Program-made: the position numbers and the translations under genes
Part shown: in pieces, positions 1 through 11,039 of the stretch
How the letters are laid out: every line of letters begins with the position of its first letter
Position numbering within the stretch: position 1 is the stretch's first letter
Notes under the pieces: generated by a model
What the model was told of the DNA's origin: nothing
What the model saw: the letters and a program-made list of their open reading frames with translations, nothing else
Databases searched by the model: none
Assembly (NCBI RefSeq): GCF_003171515.1
Contig: NC_089392.1
Span: forward strand, 3,594,031 to 3,658,030
Direction: 5' to 3'
DNA: 64,000 bases
DNA from: Pyrenophora tritici-repentis
Taxonomy: Eukaryota > Ascomycota > Dothideomycetes > Pleosporales > Pleosporaceae

Positions 1-168
1 TGTTGACGTGTAAGCGACTTATTTGGATCCACTCGTATCTCAATTTCTCATGTATGTGATATGGAAGAAGAGATGAAGGACTGAGTTGATTGTATAGCTA
101 TGAACGAGGGAAGCTATATATATGTGAGGAATGAGAGAGTGTAGGGATAGCCCTGCTAGCGTGCAACA
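1..168. repeat. possible LTR or LTR-like fragment at window edge
   Basis: The segment begins TGTTG and ends CAACA (164-168), the inverted dinucleotide-type ends expected of an LTR, and holds a TATATATATG stretch near 118. No partner LTR and no flanking duplication can be seen, and the match to the window edge may be chance. Confidence 0.25.
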
Positions 169-200
169 CAATTTCTCGGTGCCCCTTAGGCCAGAAACGT

Positions 201-593
201 TGTTGCGGAGCAAAAGGCTAACCTTCTACTCGCTTGAATAGAAGTCATCTTAACCGTCACACACCCCCCCAGATCGTAGCAATAGCGCAGAGCTGGTAGC
301 TTTTCAAGGTTTTCATACATGTTGACCGCAGTGCAACATGCCCTGTATATTCTGCTCCGAGCATCTGGTATTCTACGTCCGTGGCCCTAACAGCTGGCTC
401 CCAGCTTTGCAGCTGTCATGCGCAGTGTTCTTGGCTAATTGTGGTGTGCACAGCTCGCATGCGGTCACCCACCCTACCAGTAAACCACCAAGGTGTTACT
501 GGGGCAGGATCAAGCGATCCCGGGCTCATAACTGTTGCGGAGCAAAAGGCTAACCTTCTACTCGCTTGAATAGAAGTCATCTTAACCGTCACA
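201..593. repeat. 61-bp direct repeat pair
   Basis: A 61-bp sequence starting TGTTGCGGAGCAAAAGG occurs at 201-261 and again at 533-593, identical as read. The 271 bp between them show no convincing coding potential. It may be a short dispersed repeat. The rest of 1-1094 shows nothing I recognise. Confidence 0.7.
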
Positions 594-1438
594 AACGTAG
601 ACAACAGCCACTGCTAGGTGCACCACACGTATTGAGTCAGTTGCCGGTGGAAGGATTTGGAGGACAGCACGAGTACGGAAGAGTACCCGAGACGGTCACG
701 TCGCGGTGCCAGGCGGCTGCTAAAGTACATGCGGATTCCCAACTTTTGTGGCGAGGACCAATTGTACAACCTAAGGCTTATTATCCTAGCTAGAACAGCC
801 CCATGCGGTTGGTTCTCGCTTGTTCCGTCACACGCATAAGCACTGTTACAAGCAATAGAAAGATACGGTTGGTAGTGATTAAAGCAGCAAGGCTGGCGCC
901 TAGCAAGAACAACTTAAGAAACATCGCAAGAGGGAAACATCTTTCTTCGTCTTAAATTCCGGTCTCCTCACGTTACATTCTCATTAAGCACGACAGTAAA
1001 TGGCATCCGCTCCCCATCGTCGAGTCCCGCTCCCGCAGCTGCCAGAAGCGCACATGTAACCACGTGACTAGAGTCACATGATATCCTATTGTAGCAGGCA
1101 CTGCCCGGTGGGCAAGTGCACTTACCTCTGAGCCGAGAGCTCTTGGACACACACATCACAACACGACAACAGATAGCAATACAATCGTTGATCCACAGCC
1201 TCCACCCGACACTGCTCACGCAGTTACAGCACACAGCTCAGGAAATGGAATTTATCAGCGACGCCGCATCCAAGGCCGGCAATGCAGGCACACCTGAGAT
1301 CAATCAAGCTAGCTTGATAGCTTGATTGGAAGATTGATGCCAAGCCAATTCAATCAATCCAGCCAAACCTCATACAAAAACGCAATCAATCCAGCTGAGC
1401 TTTTCCGTGAGCTTGATTCAGATTGATAGCTTGATTGC

Positions 1439-1600
1439 CACAGTCCGCAACAATCAATTAAGTGGGTCCTAGAAGGTTCAGATTGGATTGATTGATTACC
1501 GCTTTAAGCCTAGTAGTTACCTATAGGAGTTTAAGCCCTACCTAGATAGGTAAGTGGGTCTAGGAGAGTGACCGGATTGAATTGATTGTTGCGGAGTCTA
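1439..1600 (+). mobile_element. 162-bp MITE (M162), copy 1
   Basis: Non-coding hAT-type MITE inserted in the 5' region of hAT-A. It starts CACAGTCCGCAACAATCAAT and ends with the complement of TAGACTCCGCAACAATCAAT. The 8-bp duplication TTGATTGC lies at 1431-1438 and 1601-1608. The same 162-bp sequence recurs at 8573, 12616 and 18944. Confidence 0.93.
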
Positions 1601-1864
1601 TTGATTGCCTTAAGTATATAGTAGATTTCGGTGATGAGGCAGCCCATGAGGCAGCTTAGATAGCTGTAAAAGCTCTATACTGAGCTTTTTTTGGTGTTTT
1701 AGTTACGCCGTGTAACATTGAGTAATATCCGATAGCTCCGTGTAACTAGCAGCCAGCGCGTCGTCTCATATAGTATACTCCATCTCCATCTCCATCACCC
1801 ACAATACTATATACTTTTGGTGTTGCAGATCTATCGCCGTATACCTCACCTCATCGTCGCCCTC

Positions 1865-4384
1865 ATGCCGCCCAAAAAACGCGTCTCTGATAGCGCTCCC
1901 TCGCCTAGAAAGCGCGCGCGCGGCACTGCGAGCCAGCCCGTCGCGATCGACTCGCAGTCATATCAATCTCAGCCATCTGCTCTATCTCCGCCGCCTCCAT
2001 ATACACATACTTTCGAGTCGCGATTGCGCGAGTCGCAGCCCGAAGACGCTATCGTCGCGCCCGCCGAGGGCAGTGAGCAAGCTACGCTCGCTCCGTCTTC
2101 TGAAGCCGCCGACGACGCTGTAGATGAGGCTTTTGACGCCCATCTCGAAGACAATTATGATGGCATAGATTGGGGTCGCCTTAAGCTGTATACGAAGCCT
2201 ATCACGACGCACCAACACAAGCGGAGTTGGATCTATCGCCACGGCTATCGCGTCGCTCTTCTCAAAGATCCAACCCGCGTATTCTTCATCTGCCACTGGT
2301 GTTTCAAGCACAAGCTCACGGATATTGGTATTGGGATATACAATACAAGCGCAGCAGTCTCGTCAGCCGCGCGCCACCTCAGCGAGCAGAAACCTGGCCA
2401 TAGGCTAGTAGCACCAGGCAAGACTCCAGTTGCTAGTGTTTACAACGCGCTCACCACTGCGAGAGTCCCTATCTCACAGGCAGTAGCTAATCAGATTAAC
2501 GGGTTTAGCAAGCAGCGCTTTAGGTTTGCCGCAGTAGACTGGCTCGTCGCGAACAACCACCCCATCTCTGAGTTCGAAACACCAGCTTTTCGACGCCTAA
2601 TTGCTATCGCCAACCCACTTGCAGAAGCAGCGCTCTGGAAGAACCACAAGAGCGTCTCCCAATACGTCATACGACTGTTTGACTGGCTCAGGCCCCGCGT
2701 TGTCCACGAGCTGTCACAATCGCTTAGCAAGATCCATATAAGCTTTGACGGATGGACAACGAAAGGCGGCAAGCGCGGGTTTCTCGGTATCGTCGCCCAC
2801 TACGTCAACTCAGATGGCAAGCTCCGAGACCTGCCTATCGCGCTGCCTCAGCTCACAGGCGCTCACTCCGGCGATCGATTAGCTGAGGTTGTATTATCAA
2901 TCTTAGAGCAGTTTAGCATAAGCGAGCGCACACTCGGTTACTTCGTCCTCGACAATGCCCCTAATAACGACACCGCTGTCGCTGCGATTGCCCACGAGCT
3001 TAACTTCAATCCTATACACCGACGCCTCCGCTGTGGCCCTCATACGATCAATCTGATTGGGCAGAGACTGCTCTGGGGCAGAGATGCAGACTCATACAAC
3101 AACGAGGGAGTTGACGAGCTCGCCGACGAGGCAGCGTTTATAAAGGAGTGGCGAAAGCACGGGCCTTTAGGCGTACTTCTCGATATTGTCAACTATATCC
3201 ACACACCGCAGCAGTACAATCTTTTTGAGAAGGCGCAGCGTACAGCTTACCGTGAGCTACCTCACGACGCAGACGACAAGCTCACGATACTACAGCCAAT
3301 CAAGCCAGTAGTCACACGCTGGAACTCATACTTCGACTGTTTTGAGCGAGCTATAAAGCTCGCGCCGGCCATCAACGCGTACGCGAACACCCACATACAA
3401 AATACAGCAAAAGAGGATATCTACGCCGACTCACAGGGCAAAAATCGGCCTGCTGCTCCACAGTGGATGAGATCAGACGGCCTCACAGCTGCCGATTGGG
3501 CTGTTGTTACCGACTATATAGAGGTTCTTAGGCCACTTAAAGAGTGTACAAAGCGCTTTGAGGGACGTGGCGAGTATAGCTTTGGCGCGATCGCTGAGGT
3601 GATCCCAACGTTTGAGTTTCTACTCACTCAATTAGAAGCTCGCCTCCTCTACTACGATTGCGTAGTCCATGACGCTCACGACGAGGCACCCGAAGATCAC
3701 CTTCCTATTAATCTACGCGCAGCGCTACTTAAGGCGAACGAGTACTACGCTAAACTCGACGACTCGCCAGCTTACTACGCTGCTACAATACTCCATCCTC
3801 GCTACAAACACTACTGCGATCAAGCGTGGGCTGAGAAGCCTGACTGGCTGGCGCTTAATAATCTTAATTTCCAGGCACTGTGGGCGGATTACAAGTCGCT
3901 GCCGTTACCGAGGCCTTGCTACACACGCGCACCGAAGAAACCGAGCAATATTGACGACGCGATTGACGGCATTATTGATCCCACACGCGGCAATACTAAG
4001 GAGGATGAGTATGAGCAGTGGAAGCGCGAGCCAATCGTTGGCAAGGGCACCGATCCTATACAATACTGGTTCGGGCTGCGCGATCAATATCCCAACCTTA
4101 GTAAGATGGCGCTTACTATACTCTCTATACCCGCTTCAAGCTGTGAGTGTGAGCGCGTCTTCAGTGAGCTCGGAGATCTACCAGAGCCTCGCCGACGCTG
4201 TATATCACCTGAGCTACTAGCAGCACTACACTCAGTACGACGATGGAGACGGGCAGGTTTTGGTGGCGGCGACAACGACGATATGGGCCAATCAAAGCTT
4301 ACCGACGAGCAGATGGACGTTTTGTACGAGCTTAGCAAGTGGGTGGGCGAAGACGACGATCTAGATACATGGGACGACGGCTGA
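1865..4384 (+). CDS. hAT transposase (hAT-A)
   Basis: This is the transposase that would cut and reinsert hAT-A. I start it at ATG 1865 (MPPKKR), which begins a basic nuclear-localisation-like stretch; the frame is open further upstream without ATG. About 839 residues. A BED-type zinc finger is seen around residues 105-175 (FFICHWCFKHK, then a distal His in ARHL). The RNase-H-like core has the fungal hAT signatures SFDGWTTKGGKRGF, LDNAPNNDTA and LRCGPHTINL, and KPVVTRWNSY. The C-terminal hATC dimerisation domain has LSIPASSCECERVFSELGD. No stop or frameshift interrupts it, unlike hAT-D and hAT-E. A TATA-like stretch lies near 1808. The family is certain; activity is inferred. Confidence 0.93.
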   Translation: MPPKKRVSDSAPSPRKRARGTASQPVAIDSQSYQSQPSALSPPPPYTHTFESRLRESQPEDAIVAPAEGSEQATLAPSSEAADDAVDEAFDAHLEDNYDGIDWGRLKLYTKPITTHQHKRSWIYRHGYRVALLKDPTRVFFICHWCFKHKLTDIGIGIYNTSAAVSSAARHLSEQKPGHRLVAPGKTPVASVYNALTTARVPISQAVANQINGFSKQRFRFAAVDWLVANNHPISEFETPAFRRLIAIANPLAEAALWKNHKSVSQYVIRLFDWLRPRVVHELSQSLSKIHISFDGWTTKGGKRGFLGIVAHYVNSDGKLRDLPIALPQLTGAHSGDRLAEVVLSILEQFSISERTLGYFVLDNAPNNDTAVAAIAHELNFNPIHRRLRCGPHTINLIGQRLLWGRDADSYNNEGVDELADEAAFIKEWRKHGPLGVLLDIVNYIHTPQQYNLFEKAQRTAYRELPHDADDKLTILQPIKPVVTRWNSYFDCFERAIKLAPAINAYANTHIQNTAKEDIYADSQGKNRPAAPQWMRSDGLTAADWAVVTDYIEVLRPLKECTKRFEGRGEYSFGAIAEVIPTFEFLLTQLEARLLYYDCVVHDAHDEAPEDHLPINLRAALLKANEYYAKLDDSPAYYAATILHPRYKHYCDQAWAEKPDWLALNNLNFQALWADYKSLPLPRPCYTRAPKKPSNIDDAIDGIIDPTRGNTKEDEYEQWKREPIVGKGTDPIQYWFGLRDQYPNLSKMALTILSIPASSCECERVFSELGDLPEPRRRCISPELLAALHSVRRWRRAGFGGGDNDDMGQSKLTDEQMDVLYELSKWVGEDDDLDTWDDG

Positions 4385-4819
4385 GACTCAACACCAAAAA
4401 ATATATACAACTTTCCTATTTGGGAATCAAGCACCCAAGCTACCAATCAAGCTAACAACTTTCCGCCAAGCCAATTCAATCAATCCAGCCAAATCTCATA
4501 CAAACAGCCAATCAATCAAGCCGGGGGCTGTCAGCTTGCTTGATTGATTGATCTCAGGTGTGAATGCAGGACGCCCAGTCCTTCTCTCGGCCGTTTTCTT
4601 TCTGCTCAGCGAATGTTATATTCAGCAGCACCTTGCAAGCAAATACTCTAGAGCCACTGTTGCAGATCTGTCACGGTTTGGGGTCTCTCCTGCTCTGCTC
4701 CTGTAGTCGCAACTTACCTTTGTAATGGACCGATGCCTATCTGGGACTAGCGCTGTTGACGGTCACCCACCTACATATACAGTTTGTAGACTCAGACAAT
4801 ACAACCTCAGTTCAATCCT

Positions 4820-5888
4820 TCAATTCTCCGCACATGCGCACTGTTCACTCCACCGCAACATGACGGCATCCGCAACATCACTTAGATTGATGACAAGCAT
4901 CTTGCGCTTGCCCCAGCCTGTATTATGCGCCTCTTGTCGGGCCTTAGGCCGCAGCGTCTCTTTGATCCGCGCGCCGTGACTCCTCTGCTGGTTGTGGTTA
5001 AAGTAGTGGTTCAGCGTGTACGGCTTCAGCTGCCGCTCGACGTTGACCAGGAAGGTTGCCTGGTTCATGCCATCCTTGTACTTAGCGCAGAGTTCGACTA
5101 TGATGGCGGATGATACAAGCTGAAGCACTTGTGTATCTGCACAGACGACCTCCAGTGCCTTCAGGATGAAGCGATGGACGAAGAGGATGATCTTGCTAAG
5201 GTATTGCTTCGCGATCATTTCCCATTTCGCTGATTGTTCCCGGAAAACACTTGGAAGAACGCCGTGGCCGAGAGAGCCCAGATCAAGGCCACGAGAGCTC
5301 TGGTGGATAGTTTTAATCCACTTCATGATACCCTTCTGGGGAAGGTCGATGCTCCAATCCGAGACGATGATCCTTTCCAGGTCAGGGAATGCCTTGGAAT
5401 CAGGAACGTCAAATGCATCAAGCTGCAGAATGCTATCGTCATCCCCCTCCTCCTCCCCCTCCCCCTTCTCCTCCTCCTCCTCTTCCTCTTCCTCTTCCTC
5501 TTCCACCTCTTCTTCCTCGTGGAAATCAGGGCTTGCGGGGGTGACCACTCCCACAGGAACCATGGCCGCAAACTGCGTCTCGGACTCAAAGAGATACGTG
5601 CGAGCGATATTTACGAAATCCGTGTTGAACTGCTCCGTAGTGTTGACGATGGCTGTGATGAGCCGCAACTCGTTCCTGTTAAATACCGAATGTGCTGAAT
5701 AATCAGCATTCAGCGCGGCACGAACGAGGGTCTGGAAGTCGCTCGCAATGCCGACGAGGTATTGCTGTTGCTCACGCTCTGTCTTGCGAGGCGTGCCGAG
5801 GTCCTTGAGCTTCTTCTCGGCAGTTTCCAGCTTTTTGCGTGTCTCGCCACGGAGCTCAGGGAACGCACGATCAGACTTGCTATCAGTC
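4820..5888 (-). pseudogene. dynamin-like GTPase, stalk fragment
   Basis: Read on the minus strand, 5888 to 4820 is open and resembles the middle/stalk of fungal dynamin-like GTPases. It has an AFPELRGE...KKLEDLG-type start, SDFQTLVRAALNADY, NELRLITAIVNTTEQFN, and later ERQLKPYTLNHYF and KMLVINLSDVADAV. These proteins remodel membranes; the GTPase domain binds and hydrolyses GTP. Here the N-terminal GTPase domain is missing because the hAT-E sequence begins at about 5889. A long acidic Glu/Asp run (about 5425-5520) is inserted in the stalk. The C-terminal effector region also diverges before the stop, so the fragment is broken at both ends or has an unrecognised intron. It is the only clearly non-transposon, non-telomeric gene remnant in the window. 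Assignment is from motif memory. Confidence 0.65.
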
Positions 5889-8572
5889 AGGTAACTCAGT
5901 TCGAACTGACTGAACTGACTGCCAAGACTCAGTTCAGTCAGTCAGTTCTTGAGGCAGCTGGACGTCAGTCCAGTCAGTTCAGAAGCCTCCAGACTGACTG
6001 AACTGACTGACGTTAGACTGACGTTAGCTGTTTTTAAAGCAGTATTTTAGAGTTGTGAAAGCCACATTTAGTGCGGCTTCGAAGCCGCGCTAGTCCTAGA
6101 TATAAAGACACTAATCCTATATAAGTTAAAGCATCTAGCTTTAAGCTAATTAGAGTTTGCGGAAATGCGCTACCCGGTGCGCACCTAGTAAGCCTTTCGC
6201 GTCGCGTCGCGTCGCGTCTGCTATACACACGACGCTAGACTACTGTTGCCATAATACTTCTTGGTGTACTTCATGTCTACTCCCTCTAATTCAGGCCTTC
6301 GCCGCCTTGTAGAATGCGACAAGCGCAATTCTCCTCTACCATCGCTATCAAACGCGCCTACTGTTGGCGATACTGCGAGCGAGGCCCAGGCTGATGAGCC
6401 CTTGGCAGTACAGGCGGACTTCCCCAACGACGGCGACGACGACGACGACGACGACAATTACGACGGGCTTGATTTTAAGCGTGTGCCGTATCTTGAGCGG
6501 CGCCAGGTTGAGCGTAATAGTCGCGGTGGGCCAAAAAGCTGGATCTACCGCCACGGCTGGGCCGTCTGGCACCGCAAGTACAAGAAAAACTACTGGCTTT
6601 GCCGGTACTGCCATCAACGACGGAAGCAGGAGGCTTGCTACGAGGCTGACAGCACTACAAACGCCGGCCGACACCTCTCAAGCAACAAGCCTGGACACTC
6701 ACACGGACCTAACGGACCTGTACCAATTGCTAGCCGGGAGGGCAATATTATGGGCGCGCTCGCAAAGTCCCAAGTATATATTATGAGGTCTAAAGGGATA
6801 GAAGTATCGCAAGAGGTAGCAAACGAGATAGCAGCAAGCTTTTCAACCTCTCGATTTCAGGACGCGCTGAAGGACTGGGTAGTCGCGGACAACCAGAGCC
6901 TTCGCGTAATAGAAACGCCGCAGTTTCGAGCCATGATTGCGGCCGTGAGCCCGCTAGCCGAAGCTCTCCTTTGGCGTAGCCACTAAACGCTCCACGATCA
7001 TATTATTACTGAGTACAATACATACATACTAGCTGTTGCCAACTACCTTCGCGAAGCCCGGTCGCTTATACACGTGTCATTCGACAACTGGACTTCAACT
7101 GGTGGGCAGTATGCTTTTACTGGCCTCTGCGTACATTACCTTAACAGCGAGGGCAAGCTAGTTGACCACCTGCTTGGGTTGCCTGAGCTACACGGGGCGC
7201 ACACTGGCAATAATATTGCCGCTGCAGCAACAACAATATTTCGGCTATTTGGCGTTGACAACGCGAGGGTTGGGTACTTTGTGCTTGACAACGCAAGTAA
7301 CAATGATACTGCAGTTGAGTCCTTAGCAGAGGAGTTTGGCTTTATCGCAAGCGAGCGGCGGCTGCGGTGCTGCTGCCATATACTCAACCTAAGCGCACAA
7401 TTAGTAATTTGGGGCAAAGACCGTAGCGCGTACGAGAATGAAGCCGCACACCTTGAGGAAGAGGAGAAGTACATGGATGAGTGGCGCAAATACGGTCCTG
7501 TTGGCGTCCTCTTTGACGTGATTGCGTCTATCTGTACGCCTCAAACTCGACAACTACTAGAGCGCCTACAGTGCGAGGAGGCAGAGTCTCTAGGTGTTAC
7601 ACCCCACATCCGGCAGCTTGTGAAGCCTGTTAAGACACGCTGGAATAGCTATTTCAACACGTTTGTCCGTGCAGCTGAGCTACACGGCCCTATCGATGGC
7701 TATATTGAGTGTAAACTTGAGGAGCATAGTGCTGCAACAGCAACCTCACGACGCCGGAAGAATCGTGAGCAGCTCCCTGCTGCCCAGCCACGGTTATATA
7801 TACGCGAAGGGGGTCTAAGCGGCAAGGACTAGGCGACAATAACAGAATACATTCGACTCCTTGAGCCATTTGCCGAAGCTACACGGCTACTTAAAGGTCG
7901 CGGCCGACACGGCCGACACGGCGCTATATAGGAAGTTCTAGTAACGTTTGAGTAGCTTCTTAACCAGCTTAAGGCTCTCAAAGACCGCCTTAAGGATGTA
8001 AATTACGAAGATCTAGATGCGCCTGAAGATCATCTTATTACAAACGTTAACCTTGCACATTGTAAGCTTGCTAAGTACTACGCAAAATTCGATAACGCGC
8101 CTGTCTACTACACTGCTACAATACTACACCCGCACTACAAACACCACCTCTCAGCGCTCTGGAAGGTGCCTGACACCCATGTCACTGCCCGTGACGGTGT
8201 CCACTATCGCGACGGCTGGCTTGACAATAACCACCGGGCATTCCTGCGTATGTGGCAGGGGCGGAAGGACTCTGCAGCCACTTCAGCTCACACTGTAACG
8301 CCGCCGCGTAAGAAGCCCCGGCTAGGGATTTCAACGTCGCGATCAGCTTTTCTACAGTCGTCAATTGAGCAAAGCACACGGCAGTTAGAGGCAAGCCTTG
8401 CTGAGGATGAGTATGAGATATGGAAGCGGCAACCAGCGTTAGCTGAGGAGGATTGGCTGTCTCTTAATCCGCTTCTATACTGGGAGTCAGTTGCTGGGCA
8501 GTTCCCTATACTCTCAAAGTTCGCTATTGACGTCCTAACAATACCAGCAGCAGCGGCAGACTGTGAGCGGAC
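5889..8572 (+). mobile_element. hAT-E, old right-truncated hAT
   Basis: The left end is rich in CAGTTCAGTCAGTCAGTT-type subterminal repeats (5889-6020), which abut the dynamin fragment. The transposase relic follows. The right end is missing: the sequence stops at the 162-bp MITE at 8573, in the middle of the hATC domain. No target duplication can be assigned. Confidence 0.75.
6273..8572 (+). pseudogene. hAT transposase pseudogene (hAT-E)
   Basis: A single frame from ATG 6273 keeps recognisable hAT transposase sequence to 8572. It contains a BED-like finger (WLCRYCHQRRK...AGRHL), SFDNWTSTGGQ, LDNASNNDTA, LRCCCHILNLS, KTRWNSYF and the beginning of hATC (LTIPAAAADCER). Four in-frame stops interrupt it, at 6984, 7830, 7929 and 7953, with no frameshift. 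At least two stops (7830 and 7953) sit where relatives have Trp or Tyr, as expected from G:C to A:T change. An Asp repeat (about 6436-6457) lies in the N-terminus. The last part of hATC is lost at the MITE junction. It is not functional. Confidence 0.9.
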
Positions 8573-8734
8573 TAGACTCCGCAACAATCAATTCAATCCG
8601 GTCACTCTCCTAGACCCACTTACCTATCTAGGTAGGGCTTAAACTCCTATAGGTAACTACTAGGCTTAAAGCGGTAATCAATCAATCCAATCTGAACCTT
8701 CTAGGACCCACTTAATTGATTGTTGCGGACTGTG
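8573..8734 (-). mobile_element. 162-bp MITE (M162), copy 2, chimeric flanks
   Basis: A complete copy in reverse orientation, from TAGACTCC at 8573 to the CACAGTCC end at 8734. Unlike the other copies its flanking octamers differ: GAGCGGAC on the left and CTAAATAT on the right. It joins two oppositely oriented hAT pseudogenes, both cut within their coding sequence at this point. Confidence 0.9.
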
Positions 8735-10318
8735 CTAAATATGGTAGTTGGCGTACCTATTAACCGCTAATTACAACTCAACAGCGCGCTTAAAACACGA
8801 AACGTAAGAGTTATAGCGAGTAACAACTAGCTTAACGGGCTCCTTGATTTTGTGCTGTTCTGTTGGCGCGTTGACAGGCTGGTCCCTAATAGCGAGCTTC
8901 TGATACTTCTCAAAAAGAGCGTACTGTTGTGGTGTTTTGATGTAGTTAATAACCGCGACAAGCACTCCTAATGGTCCATCGCCTCGCCAAGTAGCCATAT
9001 TCTCAGCTTCGTTCACGCGCTCAGTCTCCTCGTTGTCGTAGGACTCTTTCTCCTCACCCCAGAGTAGCATCTGGCCAATGAGATTAAGCGTATAAGGACC
9101 GCAGCGAAGGCGACGCTCAGTAGCGCTAAAGCCTATCTGCAAGGCGAGAGTGTTAATCGTGGTGTTGTTGTTATGTGCGTTGTCGAGGACGAAGTAACCG
9201 AGCTTGCCCACAGTGATTTCGAACTGCTTGAATATTGCCATCACGACCTCAGCCATAGCCTCGCCGGTGTAGGCACCTGTCAGTTGTGGGAGCGCAATAG
9301 GCAAGTCCCTGAGCTCGCCAGAGCTATCAACGTAGTGGGCGACGATACCTAAGTAACCGCGCTTGCCACCTTTTGTCGTCCATCCGTCAAAGCTTACATA
9401 GACTTTGCTCATTGATTCTGAAAGGCTTGCGATAACCTTTAGTAACAGGTAGTTGTACAGGCGTATAACGTATCGTGAGACGCTGTTATAAGATGCCCAC
9501 AAGGCTCGTTCTGCCTCTACGCTAGCTAATTATATCATATTGCGAAAAGACGATGATTCGAATTGTGAGAGTGGGAGGTTGTTTTCGACGAGCTAGGTAA
9601 CGGCCGCAAGCCTAAACTCTTGTATATTGAAGTTGGTAAGCTCGTTGGCAACAGCCTAAGAGCAGCCCTTCTGAAGGGCGCGTTCGAGGAGAGTTTCTTT
9701 CCGAGGAGCGACGGTAGTGCGCTTACTTGGAGGCTTCAAGCCATGAACTTTCTTGTCTTCTCCGAGATGACGTGCTGGCGCTGATGGAGACTGCGAGACG
9801 TTATGTATGCCACGGCCAACAGTAGTGAACTTGTGCTTATAGCAATAGTGGCAGATCCACGTAACTTTTGCGACGTTGCTGCGCAAGGCGATGCGATAGC
9901 CATGGCTGTATACCCAGCTTGCTCGGTTCGAAAGTGATGTGGGCGGCTTGCAGTGCTTTGGGTAGCGACTCTAATTAAAGCCGTCGTATTTGTCCTCTAC
10001 CTATACGAAACCCTTGTCGACAGCCTCGCTAGCTGCTCCTGAAGCTGCAACAGTGGCATGCTCGCTGCCCTTAGGTGGTGGGATGATCGTCTCTTCGGCG
10101 CGCGACTCTCGGAGGGTCGCTTCAAAATTTGGTGCTTGTGGCGCGGCAACGAGAGCTTGACGCGGCGACAGCGGTGGAGGAGGTGGAGATGGTGAGAATG
10201 GCTGAGTATCGACTAGCACAGGTTGGCTGGCAGTCCCGCGATGACGCGCTGCGACTCTAGGGCGCTTCGAAGTTGTCGCGATTTCTAGAGCATTAACGCA
10301 TGTTCTTTTTGCTGGCAT
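8735..10318 (-). pseudogene. hAT transposase pseudogene (hAT-D), C-terminus lost
   Basis: Minus-strand hAT transposase relic starting at ATG 10318 (MPAKRT) and truncated at 8735 by the MITE junction. All pieces (10318-10001, 9886-9656, 9502-8771) lie in the same reading frame. The frame is broken only by stops, several of which replace conserved Trp or Gln codons, for example the Trp of the NWSRLP-type motif near 9975. Recognisable parts are a BED-like finger (WICHYCYKHK), SFDGWTTKGGKRGY, LDNAHNNNTT, LRCGPYTLNL and VVTRYNSY. The catalytic C-terminal part and the hATC dimerisation domain are absent. It cannot encode an active transposase. Confidence 0.88.
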
Positions 10319-10330
10319 TATAGCAACGGC

Positions 10331-10747
10331 GAGGTAGATAATAGCTGCAAATAGAGACGCGTTGGTGGAGTATAGGTGAGTGTGGTGGGTGATAAGTAGT
10401 AAGTGAAGTGTCGCAGAAGGAGAATATTGTTGCCAGGCCGTTAGCCGGAAGTTTAGTAGCTTATTTGCTAGAAATATAGCAAAAAAGAGTGTATTTTAGG
10501 TTATAACTAGGTTTCGAACTTACGCACTACACCTAAAAATCATCGTGAGATTGCCCCTCCACCAAGTCCTTCAGCCCCAAGTTTCCAACCGCTCCATCCA
10601 ACCAAGCTAAGCAAGCTGACTGAGCGAGCGCCTATCCCTAAGCTCGCTCGGCTTGCAAGCGCGCACTGCGCGCTCAGCTCATTCGGCTTGGTCAAAACGT
10701 CCAAGCCGAGCGAGCTGAGCGAGCCGGCTCGCTCGTTGACAAGTATG
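10331..10747. repeat. hAT-D 5' flank and GAGCGAGC-rich inverted repeat
   Basis: No gene is seen here. AGCTCGCTCGGCTTG at 10641-10655 and its exact complement at 10702-10716 form a 15-bp inverted repeat with a 46-bp spacer, inside a stretch full of GAGCGAGC words. It ends at the junction with TLH sequence at about 10748. It may be the terminus of another element. It is unclear whether it belongs to hAT-D. Confidence 0.5.
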
Positions 10748-11039
10748 GCAGCTGAAGCGCATGATGGGCGAAAAGGCCGAGTTCCGGGGCGTTCAGGAGG
10801 CAGCGATCAAAGCCATCACAGCAGGCGAGAGTCCCGTAGTAGCGGTGATGCCGACGGGGGCAGGCAAGAGCAGACTCCGCAACAATCAAATCAATCAATC
10901 TTAAGGTTGTCGATTGGTTTGATTAGCTTGCGGCGACGCTGCTGATTGATTGCGGATTGATTGTTAGGGTTTTTGAGCAGATTGATTGCGATTGATTGGT
11001 TGATTGGCTGATTGATGCTAAGAAGTAGTATACAGGGGG

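Larger units (their letters stand above)
1289..4562 (+). mobile_element. hAT-A, complete hAT transposon
   Basis: Both ends carry the terminal inverted repeat CACACCTGAGATCAATCAA, and the 8-bp duplication AATGCAGG flanks the element at 1281-1288 and 4563-4570. Length is 3274 bp including a nested 162-bp MITE at 1439-1600. Subterminal regions are rich in TTGATT/AATCAA words. It encodes one uninterrupted transposase and looks structurally able to move. Confidence 0.93.
1095..4706 (+). pseudogene. unknown open frame split by hAT-A
   Basis: I do not recognise this frame. After a stop at 1092 it stays open to the hAT-A insertion at 1288. If the element and one copy of its 8-bp target duplication are removed, the same frame continues from 4571 to a TAG at 4704-4706. 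There is no ATG near the left end, so it may be an internal exon (ATTGTAG precedes it) rather than a whole gene. The joined frame would be about 110 codons. It could also be chance, since 110 codons is not long. 4707-4819 holds nothing I can identify. Confidence 0.25.

Noticed and set aside
5166..5702. 178-codon plus-strand frame over the dynamin fragment
   Set aside because: Shadow of the minus-strand coding sequence; its Ser run is the reverse reading of the Glu run.
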